Source of the DNA: Alphaproteobacteria bacterium
GTDB lineage: Bacteria > Pseudomonadota > Alphaproteobacteria > JABAAW01
DNA length: 42,519 nt
Direction: 5' to 3'
Assembly: GCA_014237925.1 (NCBI GenBank)
Contig: JABACB010000003.1
Coordinates: forward strand, 1-42,519
The translations under genes and the position numbers were made by a program. The notes under the pieces are model-generated. The model did no database searches, was not told the DNA's origin, and saw only the letters and a list, made by a program, of their open reading frames with translations. This document shows, in pieces, positions 15,446-23,908 of the stretch; within the stretch, counting starts at the first letter, position 1; each line of letters starts with the position of its first letter.

Positions 15446-16528
15446 TCAATGTCGTCGGTCTCTGCCCGCGCTGAACTTCTTCTCGATGTGGCGCGCATAG
15501 AGCGACATGCTGTAGCAGAAACAGAAATAGACGACCGCCGCGAAAGCGTAGCCCGTGAAAGGCACGTTCGGCGCTCCCCAGCGCGGATCGGAGATGCCCG
15601 CCTGAATCATGCCCAGGAAGTCGAGCAAGCCGATGATCAAAACGAGCGTCGTATCCTTGAACAAGCCGATGAACGTAAGCAAGATGCCGGGGATCATAAT
15701 CTTCAGCGCCTGCGGCAAGATGACCCTGATTCTGCTCTGCCAATAGGTCATGCCCAAGGCGTCGGAAGCCTCGTATTGCCCGCGTTGCAAGCCCTCCAAG
15801 CCGCCGCGCACCACCTCCGCCATGTAAGCGGAGGAAAAAAGGATGAAGCCTACCATCGCGCGCAAAAGCTGATCGAAGTTGACCGACGCGGGCATGAACA
15901 AGGGCAGCATGAAAGCGGTCGCAAACAGAACCGTGATCACAGGCACGCCGCGCCAAAACTCGATGAACACGACGCAAAAAGCCTTCACAAAAGGAAGAGA
16001 CTCCGCACGCCGCCCCAGCGCGAGCAGGATACCGAAGGGAAGCGAGGTGACGATCCCGACGCTCGCCAAAACAAGCGTCAGCATGAAGCCGCCCCAGCGT
16101 CCCGTCGACACATCGGCAAGCCCGAAAAACCCGCCACGCATCAAAAACCACGACGCCAAAGGAAAGACGCACAACATGAACAAAACGATCTTGCCGCGCC
16201 ACGGCGTGCGCTCCCAAACTAACAGCGCGATCCCTGTAAAGAATACGAACATCACGACATTCACGCGCCACCGCTCGACACTGGGATAGAACCCGTAGAC
16301 GAACTGGCTGAAACGTACGCGCACGAAGGGCCAGCACGCTCCGTCCTGACGCATACGACAATCCTCGATGCCGCCGCTCCAAGTCGCGCTGAGAAAAAAC
16401 CAGTCGCCGAGCAAAAAGATGATCCACAGCAAAAAGCCGCCGACGACAACGCTGAGAACACCGTTGCGCCACGAGAAAAACAGATTCTCGCGCAGCCACA
16501 AGAGAAAAACTTGTCCTAGTCCTACCAT
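15446..16528 (-). CDS. aapM: General L-amino-acid ABC transporter, permease AapM
   Basis: One of two membrane subunits of the importer. 360 residues with a long N-terminal region of several helices before the transport domain, as usual for AapM, including the conserved periplasmic patch GACWPFVRVRFSQFVYGFYP. The ATPase-contacting EAA loop is EASDALGMTYWQSRIRVILPQALKIMIPG. It follows aapQ by 21 bp. Confidence 0.95.
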   Translation of the reverse strand: MVGLGQVFLLWLRENLFFSWRNGVLSVVVGGFLLWIIFLLGDWFFLSATWSGGIEDCRMRQDGACWPFVRVRFSQFVYGFYPSVERWRVNVVMFVFFTGIALLVWERTPWRGKIVLFMLCVFPLASWFLMRGGFFGLADVSTGRWGGFMLTLVLASVGIVTSLPFGILLALGRRAESLPFVKAFCVVFIEFWRGVPVITVLFATAFMLPLFMPASVNFDQLLRAMVGFILFSSAYMAEVVRGGLEGLQRGQYEASDALGMTYWQSRIRVILPQALKIMIPGILLTFIGLFKDTTLVLIIGLLDFLGMIQAGISDPRWGAPNVPFTGYAFAAVVYFCFCYSMSLYARHIEKKFSAGRDRRH

Positions 16529-16549
16529 CCTAACAGCCCTTTTTCCGCC

Positions 16550-17755
16550 TCAACGCTCGACCAGCTGCGTGCGGCGCTGATAGATGTTCATCGCAAGCGA
16601 AGTGAGCAAGCTCAAGCTCAGATAGACCGAGAGCGTCATGAACATAATCTCGATCGCCCTCCCCGTCTGGCTAAGCGCCGTCCCGGCAAAAACCGACACC
16701 AGATCGGGATAGGCGATCGCTGCTGCCAAGCTCGAGTTTTTCGTTAAATTCAGATATTGGCTCGTCAAGGGCGGAATGATGATGCGCAAAGCCTGCGGAA
16801 TCGTCACCAGCTTCAGCGTCTGCGTTCGTTTCAACCCCAACGAATAAGCTGCCTCGCTTTGTCCGTAAGGAATGCCCTGAATGCCTGCACGCACGATATC
16901 GGCGATGAAGGCTGCCGTGTAGATGACCAGCGCCCACAACAGAGCGAAAAACTCGATGACAACCGTCGAGCCGCCCTCGTAAGTGAAGCGCGCCATCACC
17001 GGCGGCACGAAGTCCAACGGCAAGCCGAGCAGAAGAAAGACAGCGAAAGGCAAACCGACGATTCCCGCAAGGCAAGGCCAAAGGACAGGCAACTGGTCGC
17101 CCTTCTGCAGCTGCCTTCGGCGCGCATACCAGCTCCAAGCGATCGAAGCGAGAACCGCCAGCGACAAAGCCCACAGGACCAGCGAGAAGCCCGCCTGCGG
17201 CAGAGGCGTTGCAAAAACCAATCCTCGATTGTTGAACGAGAGAAAAAAGCTTTCGCCTTGTTGAAAAAGATCGATCGGCGCAGGAAGAGGTTTCAGAATC
17301 GCCACATACCAAAACAGAATCTGCAACAACAGAGGGATATTGCGAAAGGTTTCCACATAGATCGTAGCAATGCGTGCGATCATCCAATTCGGAGAAAGCC
17401 GCATGACACCGATCACGAAGCCCAGCATCGTAGCCAGCACAACGCCGATGCTAGCAACAAGGATGGTGTTGAGCAAAGCCACCACGAAAGCTCTTCCGTA
17501 AGTAGAGGTTTCTTCGTAGCTCACCAGCGACTGTACGATCCCGAAGCCCGCCGTACGGTTCAGGAAGCCGAAGCCCGCCTTCAAGCCGCGCTGCTCCATG
17601 TTATAGAAGGCGTTGCTGACAAGAATGAGAATCAGCAACAATAGGACGGAAAACAAGAGCACTTGATAGATCAAGCCGCGCCCTTTACGCGAAGCCCACA
17701 GGCCACGCAACACACCGCGCCGTTCTCTGTACGGATGATCAACTGCCTCAGACAT
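16550..17755 (-). CDS. aapQ: General L-amino-acid ABC transporter, permease AapQ
   Basis: Second membrane subunit of the importer; 401 residues. The N-terminus carries a basic stretch then a helix, the conserved segment NAFYNMEQRGLKAGFGFLNRTAGFGI, and a long insertion between helices typical of AapQ. The EAA loop reads QSEAAYSLGLKRTQTLKLVTIPQALRIIIPPLTSQ. Separated from aapJ by 146 bp that contains a strong stem-loop. Confidence 0.95.
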   Translation of the reverse strand: MSEAVDHPYRERRGVLRGLWASRKGRGLIYQVLLFSVLLLLILILVSNAFYNMEQRGLKAGFGFLNRTAGFGIVQSLVSYEETSTYGRAFVVALLNTILVASIGVVLATMLGFVIGVMRLSPNWMIARIATIYVETFRNIPLLLQILFWYVAILKPLPAPIDLFQQGESFFLSFNNRGLVFATPLPQAGFSLVLWALSLAVLASIAWSWYARRRQLQKGDQLPVLWPCLAGIVGLPFAVFLLLGLPLDFVPPVMARFTYEGGSTVVIEFFALLWALVIYTAAFIADIVRAGIQGIPYGQSEAAYSLGLKRTQTLKLVTIPQALRIIIPPLTSQYLNLTKNSSLAAAIAYPDLVSVFAGTALSQTGRAIEIMFMTLSVYLSLSLLTSLAMNIYQRRTQLVER

Positions 17756-17791
17756 TGCTATTGCTTCGTCCTATAAGAGAGAAAAGGCAGG

Positions 17792-17829
17792 AGGGAGGGA
17801 GAAGGGCGTTGCCGTCCTTCTCCCTCCCT
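17792..17829 (-). terminator. Intra-operon stem-loop between aapJ and aapQ
   Basis: Perfect 14-bp stem (17792-17805 with 17816-17829) with a 10-base loop. In the minus-strand transcript it comes after the aapJ stop and is followed by a pyrimidine-rich run. In transporters of this kind such an element usually lets the binding-protein message outlast or outnumber the permease part, by partial termination or 3'-end protection. Confidence 0.7.
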
Positions 17830-17901
17830 TGTTTGTTCACACAAGGACGATCCTTTCTCTGAACCGCCTTGCGCACCTGCTTGTTAGGGTGTCGTTGTCA
17901 G

Positions 17902-19002
17902 CTATCGCAGAGGCGGAGCGTAGAGGATTCCACCGTCTGTCCACAACGCGTTGTCGCCACGAGACAAGCCAAGCGGCGTCTTCGGTCCGACGGTGCGGTC
18001 GTAGATTTCACCGTAGTTTCCGACTTTGGCTATGATGTTGTAGGCCCACGCGTTGTCTTCGAGACCGAGCGCGGTAGCAAACTCACCTTCGCTTCCGACG
18101 AAGCGACGGATCTTCGGATTGTCGCTGTTCTTGTGCGAAGCGATGTTCGCAGAAGTCAGCCCCAGCTCTTCGGCGATGATGGTGGCATTGAGCACCCAGC
18201 GCACGAGATCCGCCCACTGCTCGTCGCCTTGTCGCACGACGGGACCCAAGGGTTCTTTCGAAATGATCTCGGGAAGGACCTTGTGTTCGCGCGGATTCGA
18301 CAGCTTGGTGCGTTGCGCAGCCAAGCCCGAGCGGTCGGTCGTATAGACATCGCAACGCCCTGCGTCGTAAGCTGCCACCACTTCGTCGGATTTTTCGAAG
18401 GCGACGATCTTGTACTTGAGCTTGTTCGCACGGAAGAAGTCGGCGGCGTTCAGTTCGGTCGTCGTACCTGTGTTTGTGCACACGCTGACATTGTTCAGCT
18501 CTTGCGAGCTGTTCACACCGAGGTTTTTACGCACCATGAAGCCTTGACCGTCGTAGTAGTTCACGCCGACGAACTCCAGTCCGAGCGCGACATCACGATC
18601 GAAGGTCCAGGTCGTGTTACGCACGAGAAGATCGATTTCGCCGGAGCGCAAGCTTTCGAAGCGCACCTTCGCCGAAAGAGGTGAGTATTGCACCTTGTCG
18701 GGATCGTTGAAGATCGCAGTCGCGACAGCACGGCATAATTCGACATCGATCCCGCTCCAGTTCCCGGCGTCGTCGGGGTTGGAAAAGCCGGGCAGTCCTT
18801 GGCTGACGCCGCACTGCACATAACCTTTGTCTGTGACTTCTTTCAGTGTTTTTCCGTAATCACCTTCGCCGCCGTCGCCGCCGCCCAGCGCCTGCGCAGA
18901 CGGCGAGAGCAAAAGTGCACCGCCCAAACCGAAGGCAAAAAGGCCAGCGGCAAAAAGGACGAAGAGCCCTCGGGCTTTCCTGTTAAGGGATTCTTGATTC
19001 AT
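17902..19002 (-). CDS. aapJ: General L-amino-acid ABC transporter, periplasmic binding protein
   Basis: Captures amino acids in the periplasm and delivers them to AapQM. 366 residues with a signal peptide (hydrophobic core about 13-33, likely cut after SAQA near 38). Family blocks: GYVQCGVSQGLPGFSNPDDAGNW, DVELCRAVATAIFNDPDKVQY, RSGEIDLLVRNTTWTFDRD, GQGFMVRKNLGV and the ending ALWTDGGILYAPPLR. A GAGGAG ribosome site sits 7-8 bases before the ATG. First gene of the operon; the permeases lie behind a stem-loop. Confidence 0.96.
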   Translation of the reverse strand: MNQESLNRKARGLFVLFAAGLFAFGLGGALLLSPSAQALGGGDGGEGDYGKTLKEVTDKGYVQCGVSQGLPGFSNPDDAGNWSGIDVELCRAVATAIFNDPDKVQYSPLSAKVRFESLRSGEIDLLVRNTTWTFDRDVALGLEFVGVNYYDGQGFMVRKNLGVNSSQELNNVSVCTNTGTTTELNAADFFRANKLKYKIVAFEKSDEVVAAYDAGRCDVYTTDRSGLAAQRTKLSNPREHKVLPEIISKEPLGPVVRQGDEQWADLVRWVLNATIIAEELGLTSANIASHKNSDNPKIRRFVGSEGEFATALGLEDNAWAYNIIAKVGNYGEIYDRTVGPKTPLGLSRGDNALWTDGGILYAPPLR

Positions 19003-19206
19003 TGATGTTCTCCTCTTGAGAAATCGTTGCTAGATCGAAAAGGTGTCAGAGAAGAAGGACCAAAAATGACTCGCAACGCGAGAACGCAACCGCAGGATCG
19101 GTTAACCCTTCCCTGAGTGCTGCTTCCTGCTTGCTCGCAAGCTGCTCTTGTCTCTTCTCTCACAAAAAGGACAGCGATAGAGTATCGACAATCCCTCCGA
19201 TTCGCC

Positions 19207-19234
19207 ATTGTAGGCAAAAACGAAACGAGCGCAA
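19207..19234 (-). promoter_or_regulatory. Candidate promoter for the aap operon
   Basis: On the minus strand TTGCGC, a 16-base spacer, then TACAAT; the -10 is good, the -35 fair. It would give a leader of about 200 bases before aapJ. The rest of 19003-19390 is AT-richer than the neighbourhood and shows no gene I can support. Confidence 0.35.
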
Positions 19235-19390
19235 GAAAAAAGCAACGCTCGACGCAAAAAAATGTCGACAAAAAAAAATCGCCTTATAAAAGTAAAAATA
19301 ATTTGTTTTTCTCTTTTAAAGGGATATCCTGTCTGCAATCTCGCAGTTAGTTCCCAGCAATCCCAAAAACACGATTTCCTGTCGAACCCT

Positions 19391-20200
19391 ATGGAAACTC
19401 GTCGCCTCCTTCGCAAAAACTTCCTGCGCACGAAATGCCGATTTTCGCGCGATCGACTTTCGCACAAACGCATACAAGAACTTGGAAAACTCCTGCTCTG
19501 CGTCGCGCTGTTGTTGGTCTCGACGCTGCCTCTACGGCTTTCCGCCGCCGCACAGACGCAGGGGAAGATTTTTCTGATCCAAATACGGAACGAGACAGAC
19601 CATCGCACCAACAGCTGGACTTTCGGAGAGGGCGTGTGGGTTTTGCACGATCAGGAAAATCCCCTCTTCAAGCACGGCGAGCGGCTGTACGACAACGGCA
19701 TGGAGCACTTGATCGAGCAGGGAAAGGCGCACGAGATCCTGAAGAGCATGACCTTCCACGAGGGCATCGCCGTCGGAGCGCGCTTTCCGAAGAAGACGCT
19801 ACGCGCGGGCGAAAAGCAATCCTTTGTGATTTCCGCTTTGCCAGGGCAGCGTCTTTCGTTTGCAATCGCGTTGTTGGAGACCGACGACAAATTTTTGGCA
19901 CCGACGGGCAAGGGCATTGCTCTCTTCGACTTTTTCAAAAATCCGTTGAGCGCGACGGTAACCGATCAGATCCACCTGTGGGACGGCGGCAGCGCACACG
20001 ACACAGAGCCGAAGCAGAATATCGTGCGCGGCAAAATCATCCAACTGCGTCTAGAGACGAAGATACGCGACGGAGCGACGACAAAAGCGGACGCAAACTC
20101 TACCGCGAGGTTAGTGACAACGGGTAGCAAGGCGCACGACGACGGCTACCACTACCCCCATGTGGAGACGATCATGTTCGTCTCGATCAAGGCACTCTAA
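19391..20200 (+). CDS. Spondin-domain protein, secreted
   Basis: About 269 residues from ATG 19391; the frame is open upstream to an ATG at 19262, but that part is low-complexity and lies in AT-rich sequence. A hydrophobic segment near residues 32-50 followed by SAAA looks like a signal peptide with a long basic front. The mature part matches the spondin_N fold: IFLIQIRNETDHRT, GVWVLHDQENPLFKHGERLYDNGMEHLIEQGKAHEI, LSFAIALLETDDKFLAPTGKGIALFD and the WDGGSAHDTEPKQN metal-site-like loop. Bacterial spondin proteins are exported and mostly uncharacterised; the eukaryotic domain (F-spondin) sits in extracellular matrix proteins. It converges with truA, ending 26 bp away. Confidence 0.75.
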   Translation: METRRLLRKNFLRTKCRFSRDRLSHKRIQELGKLLLCVALLLVSTLPLRLSAAAQTQGKIFLIQIRNETDHRTNSWTFGEGVWVLHDQENPLFKHGERLYDNGMEHLIEQGKAHEILKSMTFHEGIAVGARFPKKTLRAGEKQSFVISALPGQRLSFAIALLETDDKFLAPTGKGIALFDFFKNPLSATVTDQIHLWDGGSAHDTEPKQNIVRGKIIQLRLETKIRDGATTKADANSTARLVTTGSKAHDDGYHYPHVETIMFVSIKAL

Positions 20201-20226
20201 AAGTATAGAGCGACCAGGCTGGAACC

Positions 20227-21159
20227 TCAAGGAGCGATCGGCGAGGGAAAACGGGCGAACGATAGCAAAGAAGAAGACGAAGAAAAAGAAGAGGAGGAGC
20301 AAAGTCCTTCGTAGGTAGCACCGGCAAAGTAGAGCCCGTGCGCGGGTGCGGCGAAGCGCGGCGGCGGTGGCAGAAGGCTCTTTCCGCTCAGCAAGCGGCG
20401 AACGCTGTCCTCAGGAAGACGTTGTTCGGCGACGGCAAGCAACGTTCCCGTCATCAGGCGCACTTGGCGATAGAGAAAACCCGAGGCTTGAAAGACGAGA
20501 CGAATCTCGTCGTCGTCGTGGTGCACTTCCGCCTTGTACATACGCTTGACCGCAGAGCGCGCTTGGCAGGCGGAGGAGCGGAAGGGGGAGAAGTCGTGTT
20601 CGCCTAAGAGCTCTTGGACGCTCCTGCGCAGGCGAGCGAGCCCTGCCTCCAAGTTTTTGCCCCATCGTCGTAGCAGGCGTGCGTTCGCCGTGCGGTGCCA
20701 AACATGGCCTTCGCGAAAGACGGGGCGGGCGGGGCTGACGACGATCCGATAGAGGTATGCGCGGCTTGTTGCCGAGAAGCGCGCGTGGAAGACGGGCGAG
20801 ACGGCTTGCACCTTCAAGACGACGACGGGCAGGGGTTTGAGGTGGAAGTTGACGGCATCGCGTAACAGCTCTTCGTGCGCGCGTTGTGTGTCGTATCGAG
20901 AGAGATCGAGATCGAGGTGGGCGCGTTGTGCGAGCGCATGCACGCCGCGGTCGGTTCTGCCGGCGGCGTGCAGGGTTGTCTTTTGTTGGCAGAAGCGGAG
21001 GACGGCTTCTTCCAGCGTCGCTTGAACGCTCTTACAAATGTTTTTGCAAATGTTTTTGCGGATATTTTTGCGAAGGCTACAAGCGGAATCCGAGGGTTGT
21101 CGTTGCCAGCCGAGGAAGGAGCTTCCGTCGTAGGCGACCGTCAGGAGGTAGCGCGCCAA
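20227..21159 (-). CDS. truA: tRNA pseudouridine synthase A
   Basis: Converts uridines 38-40 of the tRNA anticodon stem to pseudouridine. The catalytic aspartate is D70 in AAGRTDRGVHA; other landmarks are VAYDGSSFLGWQRQ, FHARFSATSRAYLYRI and SGFLYRQVRLMTGTLLAV. The protein has 310 residues against about 245-270. Two reasons are visible: a repeated insert near residues 28-43 (three copies of a KNI(R/C)-type four-residue unit) between GWQRQ and SVQ, and a Ser-rich tail (SSSSFSSSSSLLSF). Start is TTG at 21159, directly at the conserved first strand; no good ribosome site is visible. Confidence 0.93.
   Translation of the reverse strand: MARYLLTVAYDGSSFLGWQRQPSDSACSLRKNIRKNICKNICKSVQATLEEAVLRFCQQKTTLHAAGRTDRGVHALAQRAHLDLDLSRYDTQRAHEELLRDAVNFHLKPLPVVVLKVQAVSPVFHARFSATSRAYLYRIVVSPARPVFREGHVWHRTANARLLRRWGKNLEAGLARLRRSVQELLGEHDFSPFRSSACQARSAVKRMYKAEVHHDDDEIRLVFQASGFLYRQVRLMTGTLLAVAEQRLPEDSVRRLLSGKSLLPPPPRFAAPAHGLYFAGATYEGLCSSSSFSSSSSLLSFARFPSPIAP
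21035..21070 (-). repeat. 12-bp in-frame tandem repeat, three copies, in truA
   Basis: Units at 21035, 21047 and 21059 (CAAATGTTTTTG twice, then a variant). They encode KNI(R/C)-like tetrapeptides inserted just before the SVQ segment of TruA. Confidence 0.85.
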
Positions 21160-21216
21160 AGGACCGTCAGGGGGATTGTCGAAGAGCTTCTTGTCGGGAG
21201 CTTGTCGGGAAAATCG

Positions 21217-21957
21217 TCAGGCGGAGCGTTTGAACTTGCGATAGAGGATCGGCAGCAGCGAGAGCAGCGAGAGCCCGACCAACGCAGCGATCACTTTGGG
21301 GGTCAGGATGGTATCGGGGGAGAAGTCTTTGCCGGCGGCGAAGATATCGTTCAGGCTGGAGCCGGAAAGCGCGTAGATGAAGGTGCCGGGAGCGACGCCG
21401 AACAGGGTTGTCAGGAAGAAGATGCGCAAGGGCACGCGAAAGACGGCGGCGGCGATGTTGATGAGAAAGAACGGAAAGATGGGTATGAAGCGCAGGAACA
21501 GCATGTAGCTGACGACATCTTCTTGGAAGCCTTCTTCCAGCTTTTTGATCTTGTTGCCGGCGCGCCCTAGGAAGAAATCTCCGAAGGCGGAGCGTGTGGC
21601 GAGAAAGACGGTGGTCGCCCCGATCGTCGCTGCGAAGACGACGACGATCCCTCCCAAGAGGGTGCCGAAGAGGAAGCCGCCGGTGAGGGTCATGAGCAGG
21701 GCGAAGGGCAACGAGCAGGCGGTGACTAGCACATAAACGGCGAAGTAGGTGGCGTAGACGACGAGGAAGTTGTCTGCGACCCAGGCGTGCAGCTTCGTCT
21801 GGTTCTCTTTGAGGGCATCGAGAGAGAGGAAATCGAGATATCCTGTCGTACGCAGGACGAGGAAGGTGGCAAGCACGGAGAGCAGGACGGCGAGCGGCAG
21901 GAAACGTTTCCAAACGGATTTTGTGGCGGATTTTGCAGCAGGAGTGACATCGGACAT
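21217..21957 (-). CDS. TVP38/TMEM64-family (DedA-like) inner-membrane protein
   Basis: 246 residues with about five to six membrane segments. Family core: SLPFALLMTLTGGFLFGTLLGGIVVVFAATIGATTVFLATR, then the amphipathic LRFIPIFPFFLINIAAAVFRVPLRIFFLTTLFGVAPGTFIYALSG, which includes the conserved Arg and Pro of the re-entrant segment. DedA/VTT-domain proteins are linked to lipid scrambling or undecaprenyl phosphate recycling. The exact substrate is unknown. Precedes truA by 57 bp on the same strand. Confidence 0.92.
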   Translation of the reverse strand: MSDVTPAAKSATKSVWKRFLPLAVLLSVLATFLVLRTTGYLDFLSLDALKENQTKLHAWVADNFLVVYATYFAVYVLVTACSLPFALLMTLTGGFLFGTLLGGIVVVFAATIGATTVFLATRSAFGDFFLGRAGNKIKKLEEGFQEDVVSYMLFLRFIPIFPFFLINIAAAVFRVPLRIFFLTTLFGVAPGTFIYALSGSSLNDIFAAGKDFSPDTILTPKVIAALVGLSLLSLLPILYRKFKRSA

Positions 21958-21996
21958 GGAGAGAGAACCTAGATAGAGTGGTGGAAAAAGAGAAGG

Positions 21997-22245
21997 TTAG
22001 GGTGATTGTTGGGCGAGAACAAAGGAGAAGAGGAGACTAATACCAGCGACATTGCCGATCACTAATATACCGAGTGCCCAATAAATAACTTTGAGTTCGG
22101 TTCTGATCAGGGTGATATCAGATTTTGTTGCGACCTCGTTTTTGAAGTATCGCAAGAGGCTTGTTGCCATGGCTTCGGCTTGTTTGGTCGGCACGCCTCC
22201 TTGTTGCAACGCTTTGGCGTAGGAAAGAGTATCGAAGGAGGGCAT
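21997..22245 (-). CDS. Small DUF1640-like protein with one membrane segment
   Basis: 82 residues. The N-terminal half (FDTLSYAKALQQGGVPTKQAEAMATSLLRYFKNEVATKSDITLIRTELK) follows the pattern of DUF1640/CCDC90-like proteins, a short helical pair leading into a coiled coil, and the C-terminus is one membrane helix (VIYWALGILVIGNVAGISLLFSFVL). Mitochondrial relatives assist the calcium uniporter; bacterial ones have no assigned role. A run of eight G (22254-22261) lies just upstream of the ATG. Confidence 0.7.
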   Translation of the reverse strand: MPSFDTLSYAKALQQGGVPTKQAEAMATSLLRYFKNEVATKSDITLIRTELKVIYWALGILVIGNVAGISLLFSFVLAQQSP

Positions 22246-22266
22246 GGCTCGCTGGGGGGGGCAAGG

Positions 22267-22467
22267 TTAGAGATTCGTGAAGAGGCCGATGAGGCGGGAG
22301 ACAGCGAAGCCGAACAAAACAAAATAGATGACAAGCGAGATACCAACAAACCAATAGAAGCCTCTGTATTCCTTGTTCGTCATGATATGATTAATGAGGG
22401 ACGGTGCCGTAGCTTTGGCGGCTTTCTTGGGCGGATGGGTCGACGAACGGGTCATTGTAACGGACAT
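22267..22467 (-). CDS. Small membrane protein of unknown function
   Basis: About 66 residues from ATG 22467 (the open frame extends to a TTG at 22503, but that TTG is part of a -35 box). The protein has a basic/Ala N-terminus and a single membrane helix (FYWFVGISLVIYFVLFGFAVSRLI). No family recognised. It precedes the DUF1640-like gene by 21 bp on the same strand; the pair may form a unit. Confidence 0.5.
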   Translation of the reverse strand: MSVTMTRSSTHPPKKAAKATAPSLINHIMTNKEYRGFYWFVGISLVIYFVLFGFAVSRLIGLFTNL

Positions 22468-22474
22468 AGGGAAG

Positions 22475-22503
22475 AGGATAGCAACGAGAGAAAAAATTGT
22501 CAA
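22475..22503 (-). promoter_or_regulatory. Sigma70 promoter placing the start codon at the transcript start
   Basis: On the minus strand TTGACA (22503-22498), 17 bases, TATCCT (22480-22475): a near-consensus promoter. The first usable ATG is at 22467, 7-8 bases after the -10, so the message would be leaderless or nearly so unless a later ATG at 22455 is used. Confidence 0.65.
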
Positions 22504-22591
22504 GGGGAGAAAGCGAACGGCTTGCCGTGTGCGTCAGTATTGTTGGTGCGCGATGCACGACATGCCTTTTTGTCGATAAAAAGCCCGTCTC

Positions 22592-23908
22592 TCATTCGCA
22601 GGCGAGTTGCTTTCGCAAACACCAGTCCCATTCCTCTCTGACCCCTGCGTCCTCTTCTTGCGCCAAGCAATCTGCCGCCAGCTCGCACAACCGCTTTTGT
22701 CCCGCCAATCGCCATACCGCCCACACTGCGCTCGCTCGCACCACTGCATCTTCGTCTGCCAAGAATCGCTCTGCCAACGGCGACAATCCCTTTTCCCCGC
22801 TGTTGCCTAGAGCCACCAGCAGATTTCGCCGAAATCTTGCGATACCCAAGCGTTTGACAGCGGTTTTTCTAAACAACAGACGAAACTCCGCCTCTTCCAA
22901 ACGCAGCCACGCTGCAATTCTGCCCTTGTCCAAGTCGCGTCGAGAACGCAAGGCATCCGCCATCGAAGCCCCCTCTTCGCTCGCCGCCTTTTCGATCTCT
23001 CTGGAAGCGCGAGCAAACTTGTTCCAAGGACAGACTGCCAAGCAATCGTCGCAGCCGAACACGCGATTGCCCATCGCCACACGAAACTCACGAGGGATCA
23101 CCCCCTGATGCTCGATCGTAAGGTAAGAAAGACAACGTCGAGCGTCCAAAGTATACGGTCTCGGAAACGCCGCCGTCGGACAAACATCCAAACAACGCCG
23201 ACAGCTGCCGCAACGCCCGAGCCGACGCGATGAGGGGGGCGAGGCAGGGGGCGAGGCAGGGGGCGATGAAGGGCGCGACGATGCATGAGACGATGTCTGA
23301 GACAATGTTGTGGGCTGGAAGACGCGCGATGCCAACACCACCCCCAACAACAGCCAGCAACCGTAAGAGCGCGAGACCACCTGCGTGTTCTTGCCAATCC
23401 ACCCCACGCCCGCTTGAGCGGCGAGGCTCTTTTCGCTCAAGGGGGCTGTGTCGACGAACACTTTCGCTTGCGTGTCGTAGTGCGCGCACAGCCATCGCGC
23501 GAACATCTTCAGGCGTTTTTTGACAACATCGTGATAGTCCTCGCCTTGCGCGTAAAACGCGACGCCCGCAAGCCCCTTGTCTGCAAGCTTGCGCTGCCAT
23601 GCTTTGCGAACATCATCATGGGTGTCATCCTCAGGGGTGTCGCCTTCAGGGGTGTAATCGATGCCAAGCACGATCGCCGAGCGCGCCTGCGTCCACATTT
23701 TTTTGGGGTCCAACCTCTCTTCCAAACGCTGCGCAAACCATGCCATCGTGCCGTGCTGCCCTTCTTTTACGAAGGCACGCAACCGCGTTTGCGCCACTTC
23801 GCCCAGTCGAGGCGCGCTCACGCCGCAACAAGAAAACCCCAACGCACGCGCGTGCGCGGCAAGCGCCGCTTGCTCTTCGGTGGGCGTTTCGATTTCGTCA
23901 GTCGTCAT
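22592..23908 (-). CDS. queG: Epoxyqueuosine reductase
   Basis: Cobalamin- and iron-sulphur-dependent reduction of epoxyqueuosine to queuosine in tRNA, the last step of the pathway. The protein carries two ferredoxin-like cluster motifs, CGSCRRCLDVCP and CDDCLAVCPWNKF, and the preceding conserved VGWIGKNTQVVSRSYGCWLLLG region, with a C-terminal HEAT-like stretch. 438 residues compared with roughly 350-380 usually. The extra length includes a Ser/Pro repeat insert (PPASPPASPPSS) just before the first cluster motif and a Thr/Asp-rich stretch (TPEGDTPEDDTHDD). Start ATG 23908 overlaps the tgt stop by 11 bases. Last gene of the queuosine operon. Confidence 0.94.
   Translation of the reverse strand: MTTDEIETPTEEQAALAAHARALGFSCCGVSAPRLGEVAQTRLRAFVKEGQHGTMAWFAQRLEERLDPKKMWTQARSAIVLGIDYTPEGDTPEDDTHDDVRKAWQRKLADKGLAGVAFYAQGEDYHDVVKKRLKMFARWLCAHYDTQAKVFVDTAPLSEKSLAAQAGVGWIGKNTQVVSRSYGCWLLLGVVLASRVFQPTTLSQTSSHASSRPSSPPASPPASPPSSRRLGRCGSCRRCLDVCPTAAFPRPYTLDARRCLSYLTIEHQGVIPREFRVAMGNRVFGCDDCLAVCPWNKFARASREIEKAASEEGASMADALRSRRDLDKGRIAAWLRLEEAEFRLLFRKTAVKRLGIARFRRNLLVALGNSGEKGLSPLAERFLADEDAVVRASAVWAVWRLAGQKRLCELAADCLAQEEDAGVREEWDWCLRKQLACE
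23240..23263 (-). repeat. 12-bp in-frame tandem repeat in queG
   Basis: Two exact copies of CGAGGCAGGGGG at 23240 and 23252, flanked by partial copies. They encode PPAS units inserted immediately before the first iron-sulphur motif. Confidence 0.8.

Noticed and set aside
15098-16222. 374-codon plus-strand open frame across aapP and aapM
   Set aside because: Antisense to two genes with clear domain motifs; no support of its own.
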